Assembly (NCBI GenBank): GCA_032209605.1
Contig: JASFXZ010000009.1
Coordinates: 21,687,553 to 21,751,552, forward strand
Length of the DNA: 64,000 nucleotides
Direction: 5' to 3'
Origin: Mactromeris polynyma
Lineage: Eukaryota; Mollusca; Bivalvia; Venerida; Mactridae
The notes under the pieces were generated by a model, which ran no database searches, was not told the DNA's origin, and saw nothing but the letters and a program-made list of their open reading frames with translations. Position numbers and translations under genes: made by a program. This document shows positions 13,901 through 25,759 of this stretch, in pieces. Each line of letters opens with the position of its first letter. Within the stretch, counting starts at the first letter, position 1.

Positions 13901-14052
13901 TTATTATGACCCTCCAAAGAAACAATGATTTGTGTCGTGTTCGCCATGTTACTATTACATTGTAATTTAGTCTCGAATTTACCGGTACGTTTACGCAAAG
14001 CAGCTAGTAACACTCTTGAAACAATATATTCATTACGTTCCATAATTTTCAG
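10904..14052. other. Non-coding stretch with one dispersed repeat
   Basis: Intergenic sequence upstream of the mannosidase. Apart from the dispersed repeat at 12140-12345 I see only short, unsupported open frames. Confidence 0.5.
12140..12345 (+). repeat. Dispersed repeat, inverted relative to 60520-60690
   Basis: The segment containing AACTAGTAATAATTATGAAG and TATTACGTGTGCATTATTCA recurs in reverse complement near 60520-60690, with indels. It is likely an old transposable-element fragment of unknown class. Boundaries are approximate. Confidence 0.55.
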
Positions 14053-14152
14053 ATCAAGAAGACACAATCGAGACTGGTAGTTGATAGAGGAGATTGCACA
14101 ATATAGAAACGATTAATCCGAGTAATACAAGGAAACACTACTACAGCTCAAC
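14053..14152 (+). promoter_or_regulatory. 5' UTR segment of the mannosidase with probable 3' splice site
   Basis: A pyrimidine-containing tract ending in TTTTCAG lies directly before 14053, 100 nt upstream of the start codon. This suggests that the coding exon is preceded by an intron in the 5' UTR. The upstream leader exon and promoter are not identified. Confidence 0.45.
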
Positions 14153-17100
14153 ATGTTGTGTAGACGTCTTTTGTATAGACGCAAATTCATAGCACGCGCA
14201 CTCACTTGTTTATTGGTGTATTTCCTCCTAAAAGTTTTCTTTTCGGCATCAGAATTTGGGAATGACGCCTTTAAGAGTGAATTTGATATGGGCGCCACTA
14301 TGCAGACGATAAATTCCCATGGACAATGTGGCTCACTGAACAACGAAACTGATCGTGCTGACTTCTACACATACAATTTACCTGATATCACAAAATACGA
14401 GTTTGTGGACGGAAAAAGATTTAAAGAGTATAAAATACCAGTTAAAGATACACGTGTTGCTTATGAATCCAATCTTATCCCAGTGGAAGTATTGCTTATT
14501 CCATTTTCACATGTCGATCCAGGATATGGTATGACTTTAGAATCGTACTATTTAAGTAAAACTAAAAGTACTCTTAACAACATGGTTAAAAAGTTAGAAC
14601 AATATTCAGATTTGACCTTCCAATGGGCTGAGACAATATTTTTAGAAAGATGGTGGAGAGATATTTCCGATGACGTAAAAGAAAGAGTGCGCGCATTAAT
14701 ACGAAGTGGTCGTCTAGAAATTCTCTCTGGTGGATGGGTAATGCCGGATGAAGCTATCACACACTACTCGCCTGTTATAGACCAGCTTATAGAAGGACAT
14801 CAATGGCTATGGGAGAACTTAGGTGTAAAACCGAAAAATAACTGGGCAAATGATCCGTTTGGTTACTCAAGCACATTTCCTTATTTATGGAAAAAATCAG
14901 GAATGGAAAATATGGTGATTTTACGAATACATCAAGCTATAAAAGGAACATTAATGGAAAACCAAGCTCTTGAATTTATGTGGAAACCGCTGTGGAGTTC
15001 AAAGTCTGCAAACGATATCCTATGTCACATGATGCCTTATCGTGGGTACTGGATAGGGGATACTTGTGGACCCTACAATCAGCATATTTGTCGAGAATAC
15101 GCTTTTATGCACACTAAACCTATCGATAAGGTTGTGTTTATAACTAAAGAGAACCTGGCTGAAAGGGCTAGGATTTTGTATGAACAGTATAGAATTACTG
15201 CGGATGTATATAAACGTAATTCTTTGAATTTATATTCCAGTGATTCTGAATATTCCAAACAACTATTTCTACCAATATTTTTAGGAGAAGATTTTTCGTT
15301 TTCGAGCGAAAGTGATTACGATTTGATTTACGAAAATTATAAAATGCTATTCGACTATATAAACGCAAAGTCCGAATGGAAAATGAAATTAAAGTATGGT
15401 ACAGTCGAGGAATATTTTACAAAAATTAAATCCAACCAAGAAAAAAGAAGTAAGACAGACGGCAGCAGATTTCCAAGTGTTTCCGGTGATTTCTTCCCGT
15501 ATTCTGATTATCAAAATGACTACTGGACAGGTTACTTTACAACCAGACCGTTCATCAAACAACTTTCACGTGAATTGCAAAATACATTAAAAATGGCAGA
15601 TATATTTCACTCATATGCGCATGCGCAGTCACGTGCAAACAACATTACCTATAAATTATATCCAACTGTGACGTCATTGTTACAAGACGCTAGACGAAAT
15701 TTGGGAATGTTTCTCCATCATGATGGCATCACGGGAACGTCTGTTCAGCCAGTGATACAAGATTTTCATCAAAAGATTGCTCAAGCATTGATCAACACAA
15801 AAACGGCAATGAAACATATAGCTGCTCAGATATTAACACTAGGCAAATTACAGGGAGATGAGGTGTTTTCTCAGACTATAATCCGAAAAAATATGAACGC
15901 CATTCCTAGTGAAAAAACTTTTGAATTGACAACAACTTTTATGGCTGCTGGCTCCCTCATGAGCGTCATAAATCCAACTCCAAGATGGAGGACGGATGTC
16001 GTAAGCGTTGTGGTAAGGTCAAAAGATAAATATATATTCTTATCGACGTCGTCCGAAAAGAATGTCAAGTTTCAATCGGAAGAAGTTGATACTGGAGTCA
16101 GTAAACGCATTACATTTCAAGTAAATTTACCACCATTTGGTATAAAATCTTATCGATTAGAGGCATTTCGAACTAAGAAGATCATGCATGACTTTGAAGA
16201 AGACACTTTACCGCCTGGTGACGTACAAAGACCCAATGCAGATACTGATTCCACATTACAGTTAGAAAATGATTACGTGATAGTGAAATTCAATGAGAAG
16301 TCTGGGTTTCCAAACTCTATGCAAATTAAGGATAAATCCAAAACAGTGGTAAATTTAGACACTGAAATTCTTGCGTACAAATCTTTACGTAGTGGGGCTT
16401 ACATTTTCGCACCAGCTGGTGATGCAAGTCCGTTCTTATCAAAAACGCCCGACATTAAGATCAACAAGGGATCAGTCGTGTCAGAAATAAGAGCATCGTA
16501 CACTGGATTCACGCTTAGCACTAAAGTTTACCACGTTGATGGTATAAAAGGCAAAGGGGTGCATATCTCTGTCAATTTCGATATGTCAGCTGACAGACAG
16601 AAAATGCGTGACAAAGAGCTTATTATGAGATTCAAAACTGACATCAGCAACGAGAACAAGTTTTATACTGATCAAAATGGGTTTCAACTAATGGGAAGAA
16701 AAAATCGGGAAAAAAGATCAATTGAAGAAAACTTCTATCCAATTACGACTTTAATGATGCTGGAGGATAAGACACGGAGATTGGCGCTCCATGTGGCACA
16801 ACCACACGGCACTGCGAGTTTGAAACCCGGTTGGATGGAAGTAATGCTGGACAGACGTGTTTCACGAGATGACGACAAAGGACTAGGGCAAGGTGTAATG
16901 GACAATGTGCTAAGTGTTGCAAATTTTGTGCTACAATTGGAAACAAGAAAAGACGACAACGATGTTAACGAAGACGCAGCAGAAGTGAGATATACATATC
17001 CATCTGAGTCAAACATACTTATGAATGAAATGTTGAATGAACCGTCATTTACGTTGTTTTCAGAAAAATTTAGTACATTCCGAGAAAATGGACTTTCTTT

Positions 17101-17428
17101 AGAAAATTTAGAATTCAGCCCAATTAAACGTTCAATGCCTTGCGACGTGTCTGTGGTCGGGTTGCGCATTCTCTCAAAAGGAGATTTGAAGTATAATGGT
17201 ACCAGTCTAGTTTTGCACCGGAAGCCACAGCATTGTGGGTATGATGTGAATTCAGAATGCAGTGATATAAACCAGAATGTTAATTTAAAATACATCTTTC
17301 CTGGAGCAGGTATAAAACATGCGAAAGAAACATCATTAACACATTTACATGATATAAAAGACGTCACTGACGTGGACGACATTAAACCAGATAGTATGGA
17401 GTTGAAATCCTTTTTGGTTAATATCTAG
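14153..17428 (+). CDS. Golgi alpha-mannosidase II-like (GH38), single coding exon
   Basis: Encodes 1091 aa, close to the roughly 1100-1150 aa usual for Golgi alpha-mannosidase II. Known family role: trims two mannoses from GlcNAcMan5GlcNAc2 in the medial Golgi during complex N-glycan synthesis. A short basic cytoplasmic tail (residues 1-15) is followed by a membrane anchor at about 16-30, as in a type II Golgi enzyme. The GH38 zinc/catalytic residues are visible: HVDPG (H120, D122), NWANDPFG (nucleophile D234), GEDF (likely acid/base D380) and HHDGITG (H522). The 114-residue spacing from H120 to D234 equals that of Drosophila GMII (H90 to D204). The C-terminal half has the family motifs FYTDQNGFQ and MLDRR...DD..GLGQG. 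The start has a good context (A at -3). The coding region has no intron, which is unusual because vertebrate MAN2A genes are multi-exon. The closest alternative is the IIx paralogue, which I cannot separate. Confidence 0.96.
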   Translation: MLCRRLLYRRKFIARALTCLLVYFLLKVFFSASEFGNDAFKSEFDMGATMQTINSHGQCGSLNNETDRADFYTYNLPDITKYEFVDGKRFKEYKIPVKDTRVAYESNLIPVEVLLIPFSHVDPGYGMTLESYYLSKTKSTLNNMVKKLEQYSDLTFQWAETIFLERWWRDISDDVKERVRALIRSGRLEILSGGWVMPDEAITHYSPVIDQLIEGHQWLWENLGVKPKNNWANDPFGYSSTFPYLWKKSGMENMVILRIHQAIKGTLMENQALEFMWKPLWSSKSANDILCHMMPYRGYWIGDTCGPYNQHICREYAFMHTKPIDKVVFITKENLAERARILYEQYRITADVYKRNSLNLYSSDSEYSKQLFLPIFLGEDFSFSSESDYDLIYENYKMLFDYINAKSEWKMKLKYGTVEEYFTKIKSNQEKRSKTDGSRFPSVSGDFFPYSDYQNDYWTGYFTTRPFIKQLSRELQNTLKMADIFHSYAHAQSRANNITYKLYPTVTSLLQDARRNLGMFLHHDGITGTSVQPVIQDFHQKIAQALINTKTAMKHIAAQILTLGKLQGDEVFSQTIIRKNMNAIPSEKTFELTTTFMAAGSLMSVINPTPRWRTDVVSVVVRSKDKYIFLSTSSEKNVKFQSEEVDTGVSKRITFQVNLPPFGIKSYRLEAFRTKKIMHDFEEDTLPPGDVQRPNADTDSTLQLENDYVIVKFNEKSGFPNSMQIKDKSKTVVNLDTEILAYKSLRSGAYIFAPAGDASPFLSKTPDIKINKGSVVSEIRASYTGFTLSTKVYHVDGIKGKGVHISVNFDMSADRQKMRDKELIMRFKTDISNENKFYTDQNGFQLMGRKNREKRSIEENFYPITTLMMLEDKTRRLALHVAQPHGTASLKPGWMEVMLDRRVSRDDDKGLGQGVMDNVLSVANFVLQLETRKDDNDVNEDAAEVRYTYPSESNILMNEMLNEPSFTLFSEKFSTFRENGLSLENLEFSPIKRSMPCDVSVVGLRILSKGDLKYNGTSLVLHRKPQHCGYDVNSECSDINQNVNLKYIFPGAGIKHAKETSLTHLHDIKDVTDVDDIKPDSMELKSFLVNI

Positions 17429-17456
17429 ATATGAACGTGCTAGATTCTATATCAAC

Positions 17457-17462
17457 AATAAA
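17457..17462 (+). terminator. Polyadenylation signal AATAAA (mannosidase)
   Basis: AATAAA 29 nt after the stop codon; a second copy lies at 17489-17494. Either could serve the mannosidase transcript. Confidence 0.6.
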
Positions 17463-17488
17463 ATATGATGCTCCTCAACCTGTCTAAG

Positions 17489-17494
17489 AATAAA
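17489..17494 (+). terminator. Second polyadenylation signal AATAAA (mannosidase)
   Basis: AATAAA 61 nt after the stop codon, a plausible alternative to the signal at 17457. Confidence 0.55.
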
Positions 17495-19359
17495 GTATGT
17501 TGTATGTTGTCAACCCCCAATGACCTCTGCAGATAAATACACGAGTATTGTCTCATACCAACGTAGATTGTGTGACGATCTGACGTTACATTTTTTATAA
17601 AAAAGTCTTAAACTGTTTAACAATTACCTCTGAACAAATTTAAATGTGTCTCTATAAACATTATATTAGACATTGTGCATAGGTATGTAAAGCTTGTGTT
17701 TTAGTGAGATTCCTTCGATCAACGAGGTTTGATCCGTAAGTTCTTGCACATTTTATCATGTGTTATAGTTGTTGGATTTTCATTAGCCCAGCCACGGACG
17801 TCACGTCTCTATAACGACACGTGTAAAAGTCGGAGTACAGAGACACGTATGCGGGGCTAGATTTTTATATACATGTGTGCAAATGTAATTTTATCGAATG
17901 TATTTATGTAGAGTTAAGGAATAAATTCATGAACATATGAGTATGGCAGGTTTGATTCATGTGAGGAACATGTTATAAATGTGATAATTATTTTTTTAAC
18001 GCAATATACGAGGGAATGGGTATAGATTAATCCTGCTATGGTTATGGGAAATGTTGTCGTTTAAATGTGACGACAACAGAACACAGAAATCTGTGCATGT
18101 GAAATCATTACAAATGTGCCTTTAAGTTAACGTTTTCGATTTATGATGTTCGTTTATTGTTGTTGTTATATTATTTGTTTCTGTTATATAATTATGAACA
18201 TTTTGTGTATTTGAAATACGCAATCAGTTATGATTAATTTTGGTAGCGTCATGATAAATTTCTCTTGACGCAGAAAAAGAACGATAACTGTTGATATAGT
18301 TCAGCATAATACTGCAGGAGTTGCAGTTCTTTGTACTGTGTTGTCCTCTTTTATATATATTTTTATATATAAAGAATGAAAGTTATGTACAGTGCTATTT
18401 ATTTTTAATTTTATTCATTGCATTTTGTAAGTTTGTCTTATGACAAATATATATTTATTGGTGATTGGCTATTTATTCTAAATTTTATTATTTTCATTGC
18501 AATTTTGTAAGTTTGCTTTTAATATGAAAAATTCACAATTGTTTATATTTATAGGGAGAAATAGAGTAGTATATAGTCATGATTGTTATATTATTGTTAT
18601 GTACAAATATAGTTATTATAAAACCGATTGAAGAACAATTAAATATTATATTTAGTTACAATATGTACTAAGCCGTTCCATGTTGGAACTATGCGTATAC
18701 CATTTTACTATAATACCTATGTTTCTCAGTTGTATTCTATACACTATCACATTTTTATCCCAAGCATTGTGAGAAATGTCTTAAGTTATTTATTTATAAA
18801 TCATTGAAATAAATGCAATAATTACGTACGAAAACGTTGTGTATTTCGTAAAATTCATATTACATTCACTGGCACCAAATGAACAAAAACGTAAAAAAAC
18901 AGTTTTACCATACTTTTTATGACACCCTACATCCTACTGTTCCGATTGTACCACAAACATACTCATATCCGTTTCTGAACGTCTACTAAACCACACGTAC
19001 ACCAAACTCGGCCAATCAGCGGCTTCTATTTCGACCGTCTATAGACTAAGCAGTATACATAACCTCTTTGCGACGTCTATCCTAAACCTATAATACTGTG
19101 GGTTTACGAATTTCCATTGAACATTTAATTTACACAGACAGGTTTGAAAATAAACGATTTATGTATTTTCTGTAACTCTGGTGTCAGAAATTGGACTCTT
19201 TCATGCATTATAATTGTAACAAACAAGTGGACGGCAACGAAACATTTTTTGTTTCAATTGGGTTTAACACCGTTTCTCAACGATGAAATAGTTACATACG
19301 ACAGTCAGTTGACTTAACCAGGTTACGTGAAATTAATGAAAACCAGTACTAACTTTCCC
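17495..19359. other. Non-coding stretch with a short inverted repeat
   Basis: No gene seen. At about 17786-17861 an imperfect palindrome (TAGCCCAGCCACGGACGTCA against the complement of CACGTATGCGGGGCTA) may be a small hairpin or a MITE remnant. The rest is AT-rich. Confidence 0.45.
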
Positions 19360-19515
19360 TTCCGTAAGAAGCTGACAACTTCCCGGCATGAATCAGAGGT
19401 GGAGGACAAATGAACTTAGCCAAATGTCACGTCAAGATGCCTGCTGAGCCCGAACATTGCACTCGGACATTCCGGATGACAGCATAGGACTCTCAAAACT
19501 GAGATAACAGGGTTG
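19360..19515 (-). mobile_element. Diverged SINE with shared central core
   Basis: On the minus strand the core TTGTCCTCCACCTCTGATTC recurs in variant form in SINEs at 29203, 29985, 53589 and 58707. The tRNA-like head, toward 19515, is badly decayed. Confidence 0.55.
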
Positions 19516-19563
19516 GCTGAAGTAACACTAATGAAGCTGGTCTTACATCATTCACATCGACGA

Positions 19564-20736
19564 CAACCACTACAAACACATGCGTACTGTGTGTAACTTT
19601 ACTTACTGAATACAACCACTACAAACACATATGTACTGTGTGTAACTTTACTTCATGAATACAACCACCACAAGCACATGTGTATTGTGTGTAATTTTAC
19701 TTCATGAATACAACCACCACAAACACATGTGTATTGTGTGTAACTTCACTTCCTGTATACAACCACCACAAACACATGTGTACTGTGTGTAACTTTACTT
19801 CATGAATACAACCACCACAAACACATGCGTACTGTGTGTAACTTTACTTCCTGTATACAACCACCACAAACACATGTGTATTGTGTGTAACTTTACTTCC
19901 TGTATACAACCACCACAAACACATGTGTATTGTGTGTAACTATCCTTCATGAATACAACCATCACAAACACATGTGTATTGTGTGTAATTTTACTTCCTG
20001 TATACAACCACCACAAACACATGTGTACTGTGTGTAACTTTACTTCATGAATACAACCACCACAAACACATGTGTATTGTGTGTAACTTTACTTCCTGAA
20101 TACAACCATCACAAACACATGTGTATTGTGTGTAACTTTACTTCATGAATACAACCACCACAAACACATGTGTATTGTGTGTAACTTTACTTCATGAATA
20201 CAACCATCACAAACACATGTGTATTGTGTGTAACTTTACTTCCTGAATGCAACCACTACAAACACATGTGTATTGTGTGTAACTTTACTTCATGAATACA
20301 ACCACCACAAACACATGTGTATTGTGTGTAACTTTACTTCATGAATACAACCATCACAAACACATGTGTACTGTGTGTAACTTTACTTCATGAATACAAC
20401 CACCACAAACACATGTGTATTGTGTGTAACTTTACTTCATGAATACAACCACCACAAACACATGTGTATTGTGTGTAACTTTACTTCATGAATACAACCA
20501 TCACAAACACATGTGTACTGTGTGTAACTTTACTTCATGAATACAACCACCACAAACACATGTGTACTGTGTGTAACTTTACTTCCTGAATACAACCACC
20601 ACAAACACATGTGTATTGTGTGTAACTATCCTTCATGAATACAACCACCACAAACACATGTGTACTGTGTGTAACTTTACTTCCTGAATACAACCACCAC
20701 AAACACATGTGTATTGTGTGTAACTTTACTTCATGA
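19564..20736 (+). repeat. 49-bp minisatellite, about 24 copies
   Basis: The unit contains ATACAACCACCACAAACACA followed by TGTGTATTGTGTGTAACTTT and ACTTCATGA (49 bp). Point variants (catgaa/cctgta, attg/actg) are spread through the array. Forty-nine is not a multiple of three, so open frames drift and are not coding. Confidence 0.95.
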
Positions 20737-22294
20737 AACTACACGCTGTACAACTTATATACACGTGACCAAACTGGTCATCAACAGCACTCCAGTCATT
20801 TCCAGGAATCTCTCTAGCCTTGGGCACGATATTCGAGCCTTTAATGTATAGGATTTTCTAAGACACTTAAAACAACAACAATAACAGAAAGTACAGTTTG
20901 TAGTTTGATAATGTATTCATTTAATATGTCATTTATAATGATGAAATACAGAATCAAGTACATGTATAAGTATAGTTTTATACCAAACTTACAAGAACTC
21001 ACGCACTCAACGTGCTGGTTCTGGAGATTCTAGTGAATAAAATGGTTTAAACGCTTACGGAGTATTCAACATTCGATTTGGTACACTTTCTTTGCGATTT
21101 GAGTGTGACTTTTAGATTGAGAGCAAGTTATTAGAGCCGAGTCATGAGTATATTGTGTATAATCAATTATTACCCTCAAATCTTGGATTCACACTCAAAT
21201 CACAAAAGGAATGCCCAACAGATAACACTTAGCATTGTGATTCATACCGGATACTCAAACCTTCAAAGTCATACTCATCGGAGATCATTTTGACAGCCGA
21301 GTAGTGAGTAACGGTTATAATTCCGGAACCCGGAGATCCAGGTTATACCTTTGTGGTTTAACTATGGTGTTTTACAGTGTCTTTGCTGCGATACTGTCGT
21401 AAGTCTGTTTAAACTGTCAGAGGCGTTTTATCGACATTTATGATGGCTATGATGCGTTGATAAAACCTATCTTAATGTACAAGTGTGCTAGATAGGATAA
21501 CGGAATCACTTGCAAAATACAGAAACGATAAAACACTCATAATCATTCACAACAAAATACATGCTTGGAATATAATCAAATGTATTATCAAAAATAAAAC
21601 AAAGAAAGTCACTCGGTAAAAATATAACAACAACAACAACAGACAAAGTATAATTTACAACGATTGAGCAGGCTGGGAAAGCGGTAAATCATATTAAACG
21701 TTACGACAAGTACATTCAATTATTTAAAATATTACTCTACATAAAAAGTATATGGTTCTTCGATCTATAAATAACCATTGTGGAAGTGTTGCACCGCAGA
21801 TATGGAATTGAATAATAGATGTGTCTCATTACAGGAGGTAAAGTTTGGTGATTGTCTCCGTAAAAGTCATAACTTTTTCTTAAATATCCGATTTTTTTTA
21901 ACTCTTATTGAATTCCCAATTATGTCTAAAAGTTGACAATAAATGTTACTTTGTCTAAAAGTAACGGACAACAAACACCATGCAACCGTACATGTTAGAA
22001 TATCCAATGTGGTCTTTCTATTTAAGGAATAAATAAAATCAGCAACGTTATTGTTACTTAAGTCTTGTTTTGTTCATACAATACAATCTACACAACTAAG
22101 CTGTGTCGACCAAACATAAGCCATTTGATTTTTGACTCTGTAACAAAGGAACAGTGAATCACAGCTTAGAGCCAAACAGATACACTTTATGAAGACAGCA
22201 CTATGAACTTTGCAACAAAAGGTCAAATAGTTTATTTTGAAGCCCAAATATTATGAAAAAGTGAAGACCTTTCATTCTTGTCACTTTAGATAAC
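20737..22294. other. Non-coding stretch, nothing recognised
   Basis: No supported gene, RNA or matched repeat. Confidence 0.5.
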
Positions 22295-22476
22295 TACAGT
22301 AAGACTTCAATAATATGATCACCGTTAGGACCCTTGAAATTGGTCTTCTTATTGAGGTGGTCTTAATATTGAGGTTGAATAAAGAGTAAAACAGTGAAAA
22401 TATGCATGAAAATTGTGTTCTTAATTTTTAGGAGGTATTAATTTTGAGATGGTCTTTTATTGGGTGTTTTACTGTA
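22295..22476 (+). mobile_element. MITE family A, copy 1
   Basis: Ends TACAGTAAGACTTC and GGTGTTTTACTGTA with internal GAGGTGGTCTTAATATTGAG. The same element recurs at 28914 (partial), 34570, 47231, 52394 and 61861. TA-flanked, about 180 bp, no coding; likely Tc1/mariner-derived (inference). Confidence 0.75.
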
Positions 22477-22523
22477 TACATGTAGTCAGCAAAATTTAAA
22501 CCAGCATTTGTACATCTAAGCCA

Positions 22524-22690
22524 TTTCGACGCGGCAGGCTCGTCAGTCGGTAGTGCACTCGGCTACCAATATGGATGACGTATAGCTTTGAAATCCGGGT
22601 GCGACTTATGGTTTCCATGCCAATCTGATGTTAATACAACGTATGTATACATGAACAGTAATTTGTCCCGATCCTCTGCTTCATACGGGG
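22524..22690 (+). mobile_element. tRNA-derived SINE remnant
   Basis: A tRNA-like head (CTCGTCAGTCGGTAGTGCAC, then a B-box-like segment) runs into unrelated sequence. The pairing is too poor for a functional tRNA. Confidence 0.45.
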
Positions 22691-23137
22691 TGACAAACAG
22701 AAATATAAAGTTATGATTGAAAGGTTAGTATTGGTTAGTTACCACGGAACAACGTTCAGGTCAACTGATCATAGTATACAACAGACAGATTATAAACATG
22801 AATATAACTATATATTTAAAAGCGCCTGACAACCAATAACACCACATATTGTCTCATAAAGAATGTGTCGAGTAATATTCGGCTTATGTAACTGATATGA
22901 ATGCTATTATGAAGACACAAAACAAATATAAACATAATAAAGTTATATCTTCATAGAGCCACGTGATAAATAGGACACTGAAACATATTTAAAAATATAC
23001 AAATATCAACATTTTATGTCGTCATTAAAAAAAATGTGTTTCGAAAATATACAGAAAACGAACGAAATGCTTGTATACACAAAATGAAATATGTCGACTC
23101 ACAAGATATCATTGAACATGTAAGACAGAGGAACCTG

Positions 23138-23365
23138 GGGTCTTATTCACAAATATTTTAAGACAGAAACTCAGACTTAGACTTGTTTTCATTAAGTCTA
23201 AACGAATTAAATTTTGTCTGAATAATTGTTGTTACCCAATGTACACTCCTGCAAAGTTTTATTCAAATCGATATTGAAATAAGAACGTGGGAGCAAGGAG
23301 AACATTTAACCTTTTAAAGTTCAAGTCTGAGTGTCAGACTTATTATGTTTGTGAACGAGGATCAT
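23138..23365 (+). mobile_element. MITE family H, copy 1
   Basis: Begins TCTTATTCACAAATATTTTA and ends with TTATGTTTGTGAACGAGGATC. The same terminal words occur in reverse order and strand at 28659-28906. The right terminus is the start of the tandem triplication described next. Confidence 0.6.
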
Positions 23366-23587
23366 GAGCTATGCATCATGCACTATTTTAGCAGATCAAT
23401 CCATAAGATACCCGACAGGTTATGTTTGTGAACGAGGATCATGAACTTTAATGCACCATGCACTATTTTAGCAGATCAATCCATAAGATACCCGACAGGA
23501 TATGTTTGTGAACGAGGATCATGAACTTTAATGCACCATGCACTATTTTAGCAGATCAATCCATAAGATACCCGACAGGTTATGTTT
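23343..23587 (+). repeat. 77-80 bp direct repeat, three copies
   Basis: Each unit starts TATGTTTGTGAACGAGGATC, which is the end of the adjacent MITE, and continues through flanking sequence to ATACCCGACAGG. Units start at about 23343, 23420 and 23500. The last two are nearly identical. Confidence 0.9.
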
Positions 23588-25674
23588 CCTAGATAAACTC
23601 CGTTAATTTACTTAAGAACGGTTATTTGCTTATTTTTGTACTTGTGTTAAATACAATGTACTTGAATTTACTAGCACTTCACGACTTTCATGCTAAGTAG
23701 TTTGACTTGTAGAGTTGTTGCTCAAAGAAGGTAAAGTGGTGGAAATAAACGTCAGTTCTGTTTGGTTAATAAAGTAATTACGTTCGTTGTGAGATCGGTT
23801 GTCTAAAAATGCTCAGTTAACCTTAATAACAGACTGAAACATGCTGCTACGAATTTCCCTAAACATTTCCTGAAATATATTCATAATATCGGACCAGGTT
23901 ACATTGCTTGACCCTTGGTGTCACATTGTGACTGATTCATATTTTTGAAAAAGATAATATTCGTTATTGTGGCAGCAATTCTTTAATTGTAAATTCCGAC
24001 GCTTACTAAGTTCACTCGTTTCAAGTAGGATTTGAAGTTTTAGCTTAACATATCTGCTGAAATAGAGTTGGAACATAACATGTTATGGCTCAACGTATAT
24101 GGTAGTGATGAAATATGTTAAAATAGACATACAATATAACATACTATATACAACAGATATCATATATCGGAAAACATCTACTAATCTCATTTAGTAATGG
24201 CATTTAAGACGGATAAATTTGACAAAAAAATGATAAATTGACACGAGCATCTAATTATAATTTGGCGTCACATTGCACAACATTATTCGAGTCTGAGTCA
24301 TAAATGTGTGGTTCTTTTCCGCTTTTGTAATTCGTAAAATCATACAATATATAAATTATACATATAAAGAATTCTCTATTTATACGGACAGAAAATTCCG
24401 GAATGTTACGATCAATGCGTACATATGTTGCTTCCCCCTCCCATTGTCTCTGATAGTGTGTAATGTAATCATGTGTACTCGGACATTGTACTATGTACAC
24501 GGAACAAACATCTTAATTGGTCGCCTGGATTTTATTTATATAGTTTTATCAGTGATTGAAAATTTAACAATGTAAATGTCATCATACCAATAAGTCGATG
24601 ATACGATGTATAACATTCCTTAAAGTCAATTCTGATGTTCAGTTAAAATTAAGAGACATATCAGCAACAAAAACATCACTTAAATCAAAAGTAGCTCTAT
24701 AAAACAGAAACATATGGTGTGGATTCGTCAATATAAAACAAAGTGACCAATTAGAAATGTTGTTCAGCGTATATTACCCAGATTATATTATTGTATACTG
24801 ACTGTTTCTAACACTATAGGAAATATATACAATACAACCAATCCTGAACAAACGCAATGGGAATGCAAAGTTCGGTTGTTAGTTGTGTTAGGTTGTTGCG
24901 CCAAACAGTTTCAATTAGTAGTTAGTGTTAACAACGAGAAAAATGTAATGTCGTGGAGGACAGTTTGTTGATCTACAGTTGGCTGCTTTTGAGAGGTTGC
25001 TCTGTACATATGGGCACAGCTGTACGATTTTGAACCTATTCTTTAAGTGACGTCATTTCCAGAAAACGTCACATGTGACGTCACCATGAACTGACAGTAA
25101 GCAATATTTGCCCCATGTGGCAATATGAAAACGAAGTGGACATATGGAGTAAATATAGTTTCCTGTTTGCAAACAGTGAGATCACATGTTGCGTTTTTTT
25201 GAAATGACGTCACTTACAGAAGAGGTTGTAAATCCCACAGCAGCGTTCATAAGTGCATTTTATCATAAACCACAATGGTGAAATTTCAAAAGTGCTTTGT
25301 GAATAAACTTCATCAAGGGAACCTAGTATGACCGTTACCACTTTTGTTCGTACTGAAACAGTTAAACGTGTGTACTAAGACCATCAACGGGAAATAAGAA
25401 AATGTTGCGTCCGTTTGATTGTGGTTAGTCTAAATAATGTAATAATTATTGATCGTTTTTGCCAGCGCATAATTCTTAATTGGACTTTATCACAAGTGCT
25501 GACTGTAGAATCAAAGTACTGAAGCTACAGAGTTTTGTTGACTGACATTTTCATGTAGTTTAATAATCAACTTAGTTGCAACATCATTTATAGCAGACGA
25601 CAAGTACCAAATGTCCACCAGAACAACATTATAGATTGAAGTATTTCTTCAGGATAATGGCTATAGGTATAAAG
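23588..25674. other. Non-coding stretch between MITE and flytrap gene 3' end
   Basis: No supported gene. A pair of overlapping open frames at 24255-24575 on opposite strands lacks any recognisable feature. Confidence 0.5.
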
Positions 25675-25680
25675 TTTATT
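25675..25680 (-). terminator. Polyadenylation signal of the flytrap gene
   Basis: TTTATT on plus is AATAAA on the minus strand, 80 nt after the stop codon at 25760-25762. Confidence 0.65.
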
Positions 25681-25759
25681 CTGCCCTTGCATGCATTTTG
25701 TCGGATGTATTATATTGTTTTGTATCTAGTGTTACAATATGTGAGCGGTAAAACCTTAA

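Noticed and set aside
16735..17382. 215-codon minus-strand frame
   Set aside because: Shadow of the mannosidase coding region.
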